Positions 1 to 6,173 of a stretch of 6,470 nt of DNA are shown piece by piece. The stretch comes from Planctomycetaceae bacterium. Lineage in GTDB: Bacteria; Planctomycetota; Planctomycetia; Pirellulales; Pirellulaceae. The notes under the pieces were generated by a model, which was given only the letters and a program-made list of their open reading frames with translations, was not told the origin of the DNA and ran no database searches. The stretch is taken from contig REEF01000385.1 of NCBI GenBank assembly GCA_007695205.1, forward strand, positions 1 to 6,470, given 5' to 3'. Made by a program: the position numbers and the translations under genes. Position 1 is the first letter of the stretch. Every line of letters starts with the position of its first letter.

Positions 1-122
1 GGCTCGCGGGCGCCGAACGCGAGTCCCGAACCGGCGTCTCCGCACGCAAGCAGACGGCAAGGTGGCTCGCGGGCGCCGAACGCGAGTCCCGAACCGGCGT
101 CTCCGCACGCAAGCAGACGGCA
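1..122. repeat. 63-bp tandem repeat, two copies, cut by the window edge
   Basis: Positions 1-59 and 64-122 are identical over 59 bases, giving a 63-bp period with a 4-base joint (AGGT). Each copy can form two hairpins. The first has arms CTCGCG and CGCGAG (3-8 with 18-23; 66-71 with 81-86) around a 9-base loop. The second has arms CGTCT and AGACG (35-39 with 52-56; 98-102 with 115-119). The array may continue left of the window. The period is a multiple of three, but all three forward frames stay open through both copies because the unit is GC-rich, so openness is no evidence of coding. It lies downstream of the minus-strand cobA-hemD gene and is best read as an intergenic repeat of unknown function. 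Confidence 0.93.
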
Positions 123-165
123 GGAGATGGTCGATAAAGTGCGACGCCAGCCAATCCTCCTGCCG
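118..165 (-). terminator. Stem-loop after the cobA-hemD stop, possible terminator
   Basis: A 9-bp perfect inverted repeat, CGGCAGGAG (118-126) with CTCCTGCCG (157-165), encloses a smaller stem (128-133 with 142-149, two bases bulged). It begins 15 bases beyond the last base of the cobA-hemD stop codon. No T-tract follows it on the minus strand; the T5 run lies before the stem instead. It is therefore not a classical intrinsic terminator and could simply protect the mRNA 3' end. The left arm includes the last five bases of the second repeat copy. Confidence 0.35.
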
Positions 166-180
166 AAAAAGACAGAAATC

Positions 181-1731
181 TCACCGCGTCTCGTTTGCCC
201 CTTGTCGATCGGTCTGAGCGTGGTGCAGGATCGACTGAACCACACCATCCATGGTGTAGCTATTGGCTTCGGCTGCGACCTTGAAACCAAGATCCCCTAA
301 TGTGGACGTGGTGATGGGGCTGATCGAGACCAGTTTCGTACGACTCAGGTCGTCCCCGAACAGACGGATCAGCGAACGGGCGATGGCCGAGCTGGTGACG
401 GTGATCCAGTCGATTTGCCCTTGTCGCAGCCTTCTGTGAATCGCGGGATCGACCTGCTGGACGTCTTGGCTGCTGTAGGCAACGACTTGGTCGACCAAAC
501 CGGCGGCTGCAGCGAGTTGCTGGGCTAAGACCTCGCGTCCACGACTGGCTCGCACCAGCAGCACGCGACGTCCCGCTACCTGTGCCGACAGGCAATCGGC
601 TAAAGCTTCGGCCCGAAACTGCTCGGGGATCAGATCGGCCGTCAAATAATAGCGGCTCAACGTCGCCGCTGTCCCCGGCCCAATGCAAGCCAGCTTGACA
701 CCCCCGAAAGACCGTAAGTCGCTGCCGCTTTGCAGCATCCGGTCAAGATAATGACGGACTCCATTGGCGCTGGAAAACACGACCCATGCGTAGTTGGCCA
801 GTTCTGCGATCGATCGATCCACGGCTGCAAGGTCCGGCGGATCACCGATCTCGATCGCCGGTTGGATCAAAACATCGGCGCCTTGATCGGCCAGTCGATC
901 AGCCAGCGTGTCCGCCTGATCGGCAGGACGAGTGACGACGATCGTCTGGCCGAACAACGGGCGGTGCTCGAACCAAGCGAACGCCTGTTCGGCACCAGCG
1001 GCCTGCCCCACAATGACGACAGCGGGAGGTCGGATGTCAGGCGCTTCGCTCAACCGATCGGTGACCTGATCCAGACGGCAACGCACCGTACGTTGGTTGG
1101 GCAGACTGCAGCATCGGACGATCGCCGCAGGGGTTTCCGGCGGTTTGCCGGCTTGGATCAATTGGGTGGTCCATTGATCGGCGGTCGTGACACCCATGTA
1201 GAATACCAGCGTGCCGGGAAAACGGGCCAGCGATTGGAAGTCCAACGAAGAGTCGGATTTTTCCGAGCGCTCCTGACCGGTGATCAAGGCCACGGCGGAC
1301 GCCAGATCACGATGGGTGACCGGGATCCCAGCGTAAGCACCGGCCGCGAAGGCGACCGTGATCCCAGGCACGATTTCGAACGGGATGCCGTGGTCGACCA
1401 GCATCCGGGTTTCTTCCGCTAATCTTCCAAAGACCAGCGGATCGCCCCCTTTCAGCCTGACGACGACTTGACCTTGTAAACCCCGCCGTACCAATTCCTG
1501 ATTGATTTCCTCCTGGCTCCATCGACACTCGCCATGCTCCCGCCCTAAGCGGATCAATTCCGCTGAACGGCGAACATGTCGCAAGATTTGCGGGTTGACC
1601 AGATAGTCGACCAGCACACAATCGGCCCGTTGCAGGCACCCAACGGCGCGCAGGGTGATCAGAGCCGGATCGCCGGGACCGGCACCGACCAGATACACTT
1701 TGCCGACGGGTCGAGTTGGAGAATTTTCCAT
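181..1731 (-). CDS. cobA-hemD: Bifunctional uroporphyrinogen-III C-methyltransferase / uroporphyrinogen-III synthase
   Basis: This 516-residue cytoplasmic protein fuses two consecutive tetrapyrrole enzymes. Residues about 11-250 are a CobA/SUMT domain that adds methyl groups from SAM to C2 and C7 of uroporphyrinogen III, giving precorrin-2. Its motifs are VYLVGAGPGDP (12-22), a GREHG...SQEEIN stretch (63-77), VRLKGGDPLVFGR (91-103) and VPGIT...AYAGIPVTHRD (121-142). Residues about 260-505 are a HemD domain that closes hydroxymethylbilane to uroporphyrinogen III. They show VVFSSANGV (317-325), ACIGPGTAATL (348-358), LLVRASRGRE (391-400), TVTSSA (444-449) and the C-terminal SISP-T-LG-GF pattern. 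The joint WFEHRPLFG (253-261) is typical of CobA-HemD fusions. No CysG-like dehydrogenase/ferrochelatase domain is present, so later steps must be encoded elsewhere. The ATG at 1731 sits 11 codons before the first motif; no clear Shine-Dalgarno precedes it. The gene is divergent from the TPR gene. Confidence 0.95.
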   Translation of the reverse strand: MENSPTRPVGKVYLVGAGPGDPALITLRAVGCLQRADCVLVDYLVNPQILRHVRRSAELIRLGREHGECRWSQEEINQELVRRGLQGQVVVRLKGGDPLVFGRLAEETRMLVDHGIPFEIVPGITVAFAAGAYAGIPVTHRDLASAVALITGQERSEKSDSSLDFQSLARFPGTLVFYMGVTTADQWTTQLIQAGKPPETPAAIVRCCSLPNQRTVRCRLDQVTDRLSEAPDIRPPAVVIVGQAAGAEQAFAWFEHRPLFGQTIVVTRPADQADTLADRLADQGADVLIQPAIEIGDPPDLAAVDRSIAELANYAWVVFSSANGVRHYLDRMLQSGSDLRSFGGVKLACIGPGTAATLSRYYLTADLIPEQFRAEALADCLSAQVAGRRVLLVRASRGREVLAQQLAAAAGLVDQVVAYSSQDVQQVDPAIHRRLRQGQIDWITVTSSAIARSLIRLFGDDLSRTKLVSISPITTSTLGDLGFKVAAEANSYTMDGVVQSILHHAQTDRQGANETR

Positions 1732-1769
1732 AATGGGATTGAACTACGGCAAAGCAACTTTCGCAAGGC

Positions 1770-1799
1770 TTGGTACGCCGCAATCTTTCCTGCTAGAAT
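1770..1799 (+). promoter_or_regulatory. Candidate sigma-70-type promoter of the TPR gene
   Basis: TTGGTA (1770-1775, four of six matches to the -35 consensus) and TAGAAT (1794-1799, five of six to the -10) are separated by 18 bp. Transcription would begin near 1806, essentially at the ATG at 1807, which would give a leaderless mRNA. This agrees with the absence of a Shine-Dalgarno before that ATG. The call rests on consensus matching only; the same 75-bp gap must also hold the promoter of divergent cobA-hemD, for which I see no convincing boxes. Confidence 0.4.
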
Positions 1800-1806
1800 T
1801 CGTGCC

Positions 1807-3327
1807 ATGAACGATCCATCTTCTTCCCGGAAACCCGACCACCAAAGCACTGATGGCCCGATCGATACGTTGTCAGCTTCCGAACAACGGCGCCTTCAAC
1901 AGCGTTTCGATCAAGCACGACGCTTGATGGACCATTCGGGGCATGACGTCCGGCAAGTGCATGAACTATTGGCAGAATGCGTCGCTCGGCAGCCGGAAAA
2001 CAAAACGTTTTTGGATGCATTTCTCGGTAATCTGCAGCATCTTCCGACTCCTACTCGCGACGCCCCCCCAAACGAGGCCCAAACCCTTGTGCGGCAAGCG
2101 GTCGACCGGCAGGATTGGCGTCAAGTGCTGGTCCTGGGCCCCCAGGTACTCTTGCATTCCCCCAAAGATGCTGCTATTTTGGTCGCGATGGCACTCGCCA
2201 GCCAAGCCTGCGACTGCCTGGAAGCGGCCGCCTTGTACGTGGAACAAGCGTTGCAAAGCGATCCCGAGGCGATCGAAACGTTGCGCCAAGCAGCTCGTGT
2301 TCTCTTCCGTTTGGGGAATATCGATCGAGCGATAACGCTTTGGCGGCGAGTCGAAGATGCCGATCCCTATGACTCGGAAGCCCCCCGCATGATTGCGGAG
2401 TTGACGCTAGAAAAAATGAGGCGTCCTGCTCCAAAAAAGTCAGCAGACGGTGGCTCCGAAACGCAAGCCGACGAAGTTACCTCCGGTGGCCCGGCTGTCG
2501 AACATGGGGAGCTATCCGACGAATCCACAACCGCGACCCAACCGCCAGAAAAACCAAAAACCCTCGTACTGACCGAGCGTCAATGCTTGGAGAGGGCCAT
2601 CCTTGATCATCCGGAAGACGAGAACCACTACTTGAGGCTTGCAGATTTTTACTTGGACGAGGGGCGTCTGTACGAGGCCCAGCGTACGCTGAACCGTGCT
2701 CTGAGTATCTCATCGGAAGTGCATGTCCGTGAAAAGCTGGAAGATGTCAATCTGACGCGGGCGCGGCAGCAGGCTCAAACGGCTCGCCAGCACGCCGATC
2801 AGCAGCGGACGGTCGATGCGCTGGAGATCGCCGAAAAGTTGGAAAAAGAACTGCAAGAGCTGGAATTCGACACGGCTCGGGTACGTAGCGACCGATATCC
2901 AGACGATAAATCGCTGCGTTTCAAGCTGGGATTGGCTTGGAAGGCACGCGGCCAGTTTCGTCAGGCGTTGGAACCGTTACAAGCGGGCTTGGAAGTTCCC
3001 GAGCATCGCGCGGCGGCATCCATGGAAATCGGCGAGATCCTGCAGCGCTACCAACAGTTCCCGAAAGCGCTGCAATGCTATCGCCAGGCGGCTCAACTGG
3101 CAATAAAAAAACCCCAAAACGAACCGGTTCGCAAGGAGGCCTTGTACCGAGCTGGCTTGTTGGCCAGCCAGATGAAGCTGCTGGATTCCGCGATCGATTA
3201 TTGGGAAGCGTTGGCCGCAACGGATTCCGCTTATAAAGATGTGCGTTCACGTCTGGACAAACTGAAAGAGATTGACGAAACTGACACGTTGTTCCCGCCG
3301 GCTGAGGCGGGGCGGGACGAATCGTGA
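1807..3327 (+). CDS. Tetratricopeptide (TPR) repeat protein
   Basis: A 506-residue protein with no signal peptide or membrane segment, so probably cytoplasmic. TPR-like helical pairs are visible at about 122-152, 155-187, 270-302, 367-396, 403-436 and 443-475, with signatures such as ALASQACDCLEAAALYVEQAL, YLRLADFYLDEGRLYEAQRT and EIGEILQRYQQFPKALQCY. Residues 205-255 are a hydrophilic Ser/Thr/Glu/Pro-rich linker splitting the repeats into two blocks. Residues about 306-358 are charged and Gln/Glu-rich, a likely long helix or coiled coil. TPRs normally bind other proteins; no enzymatic domain is seen and the partner is unknown. The frame is open from 1576, but starts before 1807 would run inside the divergent cobA-hemD gene and across the promoter, so ATG 1807 is chosen. 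rpsT follows after 72 bp on the same strand, so the two may be co-transcribed, and a link to translation is possible but only by position. Confidence 0.85.
   Translation: MNDPSSSRKPDHQSTDGPIDTLSASEQRRLQQRFDQARRLMDHSGHDVRQVHELLAECVARQPENKTFLDAFLGNLQHLPTPTRDAPPNEAQTLVRQAVDRQDWRQVLVLGPQVLLHSPKDAAILVAMALASQACDCLEAAALYVEQALQSDPEAIETLRQAARVLFRLGNIDRAITLWRRVEDADPYDSEAPRMIAELTLEKMRRPAPKKSADGGSETQADEVTSGGPAVEHGELSDESTTATQPPEKPKTLVLTERQCLERAILDHPEDENHYLRLADFYLDEGRLYEAQRTLNRALSISSEVHVREKLEDVNLTRARQQAQTARQHADQQRTVDALEIAEKLEKELQELEFDTARVRSDRYPDDKSLRFKLGLAWKARGQFRQALEPLQAGLEVPEHRAAASMEIGEILQRYQQFPKALQCYRQAAQLAIKKPQNEPVRKEALYRAGLLASQMKLLDSAIDYWEALAATDSAYKDVRSRLDKLKEIDETDTLFPPAEAGRDES
3294..3311 (+). other. 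GC-rich hairpin at the 3' end of the TPR gene
   Basis: CCCGCC (3294-3299) and GGCGGG (3306-3311) form a 6-bp all-GC stem with a 6-base loop, ending 13 bases before the TGA of the TPR gene. No T-run follows. It could slow or partly stop transcription between the TPR gene and rpsT, but it lies inside coding sequence and may be chance. Confidence 0.25.
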
Positions 3328-3399
3328 CGATGGCCAGGTTCGACCGTGCCTAACTTTTAAGCGTATTGTTTTGCTGTCTGTGGAGAATATCGACCGACC

Positions 3400-3681
3400 A
3401 TGCCCAACACAACGAGTGCCAAGAAACGCCTGCGTCAAAACGTCGTCCGCCGGTTGCGGAACCGATCCGCCAAATCGTCGGTGCGTACGCAGATCCGCAA
3501 AGTCCGTGAAGCGGTCCAAGCTGGTCAATGGGAGAAGGCAGAGCAGGAATTTCGTTCGGCCGCCAAGAAACTGGACCGCGCCGGTGCCAGTCGCGTGATC
3601 CATCCCAACAAGGCGGCTCGGCTGAAATCCCGCCTGCAACACGCGATCAAAAAGATCAAACAGCCTGCCGCTGCCGATTGA
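3400..3681 (+). CDS. rpsT: 30S ribosomal protein S20
   Basis: A 93-residue, strongly basic, all-helical protein of normal S20 length (about 85-95). It opens with MPNTTSAKKRLRQN, followed by RRLRNRSAKSSVRTQIRK and then HPNKAARLKSRL near the C-terminus, which are the hallmark S20 blocks. S20 is a primary binding protein of 16S rRNA and helps early 30S assembly. The start is fixed by the conserved N-terminus. The only Shine-Dalgarno-like sequence upstream is GGAG at 3382-3385, 14 bases before the ATG, which is longer than usual, so initiation may be weak or not depend on it. In E. coli S20 represses its own translation; nothing here proves that. The gene ends 24 bp from the convergent pyrK stop, leaving no room for a standard terminator between them. 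Confidence 0.97.
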   Translation: MPNTTSAKKRLRQNVVRRLRNRSAKSSVRTQIRKVREAVQAGQWEKAEQEFRSAAKKLDRAGASRVIHPNKAARLKSRLQHAIKKIKQPAAAD

Positions 3682-3705
3682 AGGTGCTTATCGATGCGCG
3701 GTCCG

Positions 3706-4578
3706 TCACCACTGAATGCTTGCCGAATCGAACACGGGGCCTTCCACGCACGTGCGTTTGTAGTCCCAGCCGCCGTCGGCATCCTTGATTTTTGCGACGC
3801 ACGTAAAGCAGATCCCGATCCCGCAGGCCATCGGGGTTTCGAGCGACACCTGACAAGGCGATCCGCGGCGCTGGGCCAAAGCGGCGACGGCCTCCATCAT
3901 CACCTCCGGACCGCAGCATACGATCCGGTGTGGGCCGGGTTGCGAATCCAGGACCTGCCGCAACACGTCAGTAACCAGGCCGTGGTGGCCGCGGCTGCCG
4001 TCGTCCGTGGCGATATGAACGTCGACCCCGAGGTGTTGGAAATCGTCGACTCCCGCCAGCATGTCCGCAGATCGAGCACCGTAACAGAGCGTGACTTTCC
4101 TGGACGGGGGGAAATGTCGGGGAGGGGATCCGTACTGCCGCCGCCCCAGGAATTCAGCTCCTAAAGCCAAAAACGGGGTCTGACCGATACCACCGGCGAC
4201 CATGATCAGATGCTCGACCGGATCGGCAGGAAACCCGTTGCCCAGCGGCCCCCAGACGTCCAGTGGCCGACCCGGCGCTAATTCGGCCAACCGTGTCGTC
4301 AGCTTGCCTTTGGCCAAGTAGACGATATCCACATCCGTCAATTCGCCATGGGCATCGATCGCGGTGTCATACAGAGCAAATGCCCGACCGATTAACGGGT
4401 CGTTGACCTCCGCCAGTCGTAACATCAGGAATTGTCCCGGCACGATTCCACGTGCGATCGTCGGGCATCGTAGACGCACTCGGTAGGTGTCGCGAGCCTG
4501 GCGAACGTTCTCGATGATCACCGCTCGCTGCTGGACAGCAGCATCGGCATAGTGCGCGGCATGCAGCGGGCTGAGCAT
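3706..4578 (-). CDS. pyrK: Dihydroorotate dehydrogenase B, electron transfer subunit PyrK
   Basis: A 290-residue iron-sulfur flavoprotein of the PyrK family, which passes electrons from the FMN of the catalytic subunit (PyrD-B) through a [2Fe-2S] centre and FAD to NAD+ in pyrimidine synthesis. The FAD domain shows PGQF (47-50), the R-A-F-A-L-Y signature (65-70), GKLTTRL (91-97) and GPLGNGF (110-116). The NAD-binding half shows VAGGIGQTPF (127-136) and CCGPEVMMEAV (221-231). The cluster ligands are C252, C257, C260 and C277, with MACGIG before and EGPVF after, as is standard. GTG at 4581 and ATG at 4578 are both possible starts. AGAAGGA upstream leaves 3 bases to the GTG but 6 to the ATG, so ATG is preferred. 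The start shares one base with the stop of the preceding pseudouridine synthase gene (TGATG), implying translational coupling. The pyrD partner is not in this window. Confidence 0.93.
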   Translation of the reverse strand: MLSPLHAAHYADAAVQQRAVIIENVRQARDTYRVRLRCPTIARGIVPGQFLMLRLAEVNDPLIGRAFALYDTAIDAHGELTDVDIVYLAKGKLTTRLAELAPGRPLDVWGPLGNGFPADPVEHLIMVAGGIGQTPFLALGAEFLGRRQYGSPPRHFPPSRKVTLCYGARSADMLAGVDDFQHLGVDVHIATDDGSRGHHGLVTDVLRQVLDSQPGPHRIVCCGPEVMMEAVAALAQRRGSPCQVSLETPMACGIGICFTCVAKIKDADGGWDYKRTCVEGPVFDSASIQW

Positions 4579-5645
4579 CACGATTCCTTCTGGCTACCGC
4601 GGCGCGTCTTTCTGCCTGACTGGCGCTTGCCCGACCGACGTTCTTGATCCTTGGTGTCGGGTTGGTTCGGCGGATCGTCATAATCCAGCACGGCGCCTTT
4701 TCGCGGCACTTGTGTCGATGGTTTTCGTGTTGACGGTTTTCGTGTTGACGATTTTCGTGTTGACGACTTGGGCTTGGCTGCAGGGCTCGCTTCCGCCGAT
4801 GCCTTCAATTGCTTGAGCTTCCGGCGAGAACCACGGCCACCCGCTCCGCCACTGCCTCGTTCTTCCGCCCGTTCCGGCTGGACGCATTGACGCAGGCCGC
4901 GAAGCTCGTGCTGGGTCAACGGCCGATATGCTCCGCTGGGTAGATCGCCCAAACGCAACGTGCCCATGGCGATTCGTGTCAGTTTCACCACCTTGTGCCC
5001 GACTCGAGCCAAAATTCTACGGATTTCGCGGTTGCGGCCCTCGCGCAACACGATTTCCAAATCGGTGCTCTGCTTGTGACGCCGCTTGACGCGCACCGAG
5101 GTCACTTTCGCCAAGCCCTCGGCCAACCGAACGCCCTGCCGTAACGACTGCAAGGTCTCAGGAGACATGTCGCCGGCCACGCGAGCTGCGTACGTTTTCT
5201 CGACCCCGTATTTCGGATGCGTCAGTTGATTGGCTAGCTCCCCATCATTGGTGACCAACATCAAACCGTCGCTGTTGCGATCCAAACGACCCACGGGGAA
5301 CAAACGCTGGTCCGACGGCAGTAGATCGATGACCCGAGGTCGCCCATCGGGGTCGCGATTCGTGCTGACGACTCCCGTCGGCTTGTTCAGGACGTAATAG
5401 ACCAGCTTGGGACGCGGCAAGACGACACCGTCGACCCGGATTTCATGTCGAGCCGGATCGACTCGAGCCCCCATTTCCGTGATTACTTGCCGATCGACCT
5501 CGACACGACCATCGCGGATCAGTTCTTCGCAGTCGCGACGGCTACTGATCCCGGCTGCGGCCAAGACCTTTTGTAATCGTTCTTTCTGCGAAACGGGCTC
5601 AAGAGATGCAGCCGAAGCTGGGTTGGATCGGGAACGGGGCGCCAT
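4578..5645 (-). CDS. rluB: RsuA/RluB/RluE-family rRNA pseudouridine synthase
   Basis: A 355-residue enzyme that isomerises a uridine in ribosomal RNA to pseudouridine. Residues about 22-70 are an S4 RNA-binding domain (RLQKVLAAAGISSRRDCEEL). The catalytic domain follows, with VLNKPTGVVST (85-95) and GRLDRNSDGL (119-128), whose Asp122 is the expected catalytic residue. YAARV (152-156), EGRNREIRRI (202-211) and GTLRLGDLPSG (228-238) complete the pattern. The family motif normally reads GRLD-x-x-T-x-GL; Ser replaces Thr here, a mild change. Residues about 255-355 are an added Lys/Arg/Ser-rich tail with STRKS/STRKP tandem repeats, probably disordered and possibly RNA-binding. RluB (23S) seems likelier than RsuA (16S) because of the long basic tail, but family members cannot be separated by eye. 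The ATG at 5645 has no clear Shine-Dalgarno and lies downstream of a foldable leader; pyrK overlaps the 3' end. Confidence 0.9.
   Translation of the reverse strand: MAPRSRSNPASAASLEPVSQKERLQKVLAAAGISSRRDCEELIRDGRVEVDRQVITEMGARVDPARHEIRVDGVVLPRPKLVYYVLNKPTGVVSTNRDPDGRPRVIDLLPSDQRLFPVGRLDRNSDGLMLVTNDGELANQLTHPKYGVEKTYAARVAGDMSPETLQSLRQGVRLAEGLAKVTSVRVKRRHKQSTDLEIVLREGRNREIRRILARVGHKVVKLTRIAMGTLRLGDLPSGAYRPLTQHELRGLRQCVQPERAEERGSGGAGGRGSRRKLKQLKASAEASPAAKPKSSTRKSSTRKPSTRKPSTQVPRKGAVLDYDDPPNQPDTKDQERRSGKRQSGRKTRRGSQKES
4713..4772 (-). repeat. 15-bp tandem repeat inside the pseudouridine synthase tail
   Basis: Four successive 15-base units (4713-4727, 4728-4742, 4743-4757 and a diverged 4758-4772) follow the plus-strand pattern TGTTGACGGTTTTCG. 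The two central units differ by one base. On the minus strand they encode the 5-residue repeat STRKS/STRKP at about residues 294-312. The near-identity of the central units, beyond what the amino acids require, suggests recent slippage or unequal recombination, so copy number may vary between strains. Confidence 0.85.
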
Positions 5646-5671
5646 TAGCGAAATAACTCGACACTGCTAAA

Positions 5672-5754
5672 GCATTGCTGGTCGCCGACTGGATCGACAC
5701 ACGCTGTGCCGACAAGCCGCAACTTGTGAATGTAACGGATGTCGCCAGCAATGC
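5672..5754 (-). ncRNA. Possible structured leader RNA upstream of the pseudouridine synthase gene
   Basis: In the gap between the lipoprotein stop and the pseudouridine synthase start, a 10-bp perfect inverted repeat (5745-5754 with 5672-5681, GCATTGCTGG and its complement) closes an 83-base segment. Inside it lie a stem 5694-5701 with 5705-5712 (8 pairs, loop of 3) and a stem 5712-5716 with 5723-5727 (5 pairs, loop of 6); these share base 5712. A further 4 pairs (5741-5744 with 5686-5689) can extend the closing stem past a 4-base bulge. The 8-pair stem has one non-Watson-Crick pair, which is G-U in the minus-strand RNA but a C-A mismatch in the plus-strand RNA, favouring the sense direction of the downstream gene. 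It ends 26 bases before the ATG. I do not recognise it as a known riboswitch, tRNA or SRP RNA; chance is possible. Confidence 0.35.
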
Positions 5755-5785
5755 CCAGCCGTCTGATGCACCCCAATTTCCAAGA

Positions 5786-6037
5786 TCAGCGCCGCAACCA
5801 GTTGTCCCAGACGAATCGACTGCGAACCGGTTCCGCGGATGGCTTTTGATATTCCCTGGGACGCCCGCCCACAACTTCAGGGCCAATATCAGGCTCGGTG
5901 TAGGGGTCGTGGAAGGTGGCATTGAGCTGCTGCTGACGCATGGTTCCCGGAGGCCCAAGAATGGGAGGTGCGTTCTGGCATCCCGCACAGATCGCTAGCA
6001 AAGAGCATAACAGCCAGGCAAATCGAGCGGGTTTCAT
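5786..6037 (-). CDS. Small predicted lipoprotein of unknown function
   Basis: An 83-residue protein with a type II signal peptide: a short basic N-terminus (MKPAR), a hydrophobic core (FAWLLCSLLAI) and a CAGC lipobox, so Cys20 is the expected lipidated residue. Cys at the -3 position is less usual, but Ala-Gly before Cys is typical. The mature chain of about 64 residues is Pro/Arg-rich, has no further hydrophobic segment and ends FVWDNWLRR. It probably sits on the periplasmic side of a membrane. AAGGA lies 8 bases before the ATG at 6037 and a perfect -10 box lies further upstream, which supports a real gene. I recognise no domain. It is transcribed toward the pseudouridine synthase and pyrK genes, 140 bp away, and could be first in that unit. 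Confidence 0.75.
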   Translation of the reverse strand: MKPARFAWLLCSLLAICAGCQNAPPILGPPGTMRQQQLNATFHDPYTEPDIGPEVVGGRPREYQKPSAEPVRSRFVWDNWLRR

Positions 6038-6087
6038 GAAAGCGGTCCTTCGCTGCTAGCGGGATCTCATGACGGTTAAGGGGCAGG

Positions 6088-6093
6088 ATTATA
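6088..6093 (-). promoter_or_regulatory. -10 box of a candidate promoter for the lipoprotein gene
   Basis: TATAAT is read on the minus strand from 6093 to 6088, matching the sigma-70 consensus exactly. Transcription would begin near 6081, leaving a leader of about 44 bases before the ATG at 6037, with AAGGA placed correctly. The -35 position at 17-bp spacing (6116-6111, TTCTGC) matches poorly, so the promoter may need an activator. It may also drive the downstream pseudouridine synthase and pyrK genes. Confidence 0.5.
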
Positions 6094-6173
6094 GACCCAA
6101 CCGGGAACGGGCAGAAGACGTATTTGGCGGAATACCAATCCTGATCGACCCACCACGTTTGGTTGCTTGATCG

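Noticed and set aside
1..122. CRISPR array
   Set aside because: Only two copies with a 4-base joint; there are no spacers and no cas genes.
1..300. Frame +1 open from the window edge to TAA at 298, reading a 21-residue repeat
   Set aside because: The 63-bp period makes the repeat in-frame, but all three forward frames are open through the repeats and the frame then runs antisense into the end of cobA-hemD, so coding is not supported.
730..1422. 230-codon plus-strand frame inside cobA-hemD
   Set aside because: It is wholly antisense to a gene with clear family motifs from end to end, and its translation is Arg/Asp/Gly-rich with no recognisable domain; it is a shadow frame.
1576..1806. N-terminal extension of the TPR protein by 77 residues
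   Set aside because: It would overlap the start of the divergent cobA-hemD gene and consume the promoter region; the extra residues are low quality and the ATG at 1807 begins the plausible protein.
3247..3642. 131-codon minus-strand frame across the start of rpsT
   Set aside because: Antisense to rpsT and the end of the TPR gene; no domain or start signal.
5672..5754. tRNA gene in the foldable spacer
   Set aside because: The closing stem is 10 bp, the anticodon-like loop has 6 bases, and there is no proper T-arm or D-arm, so the fold does not match a tRNA.
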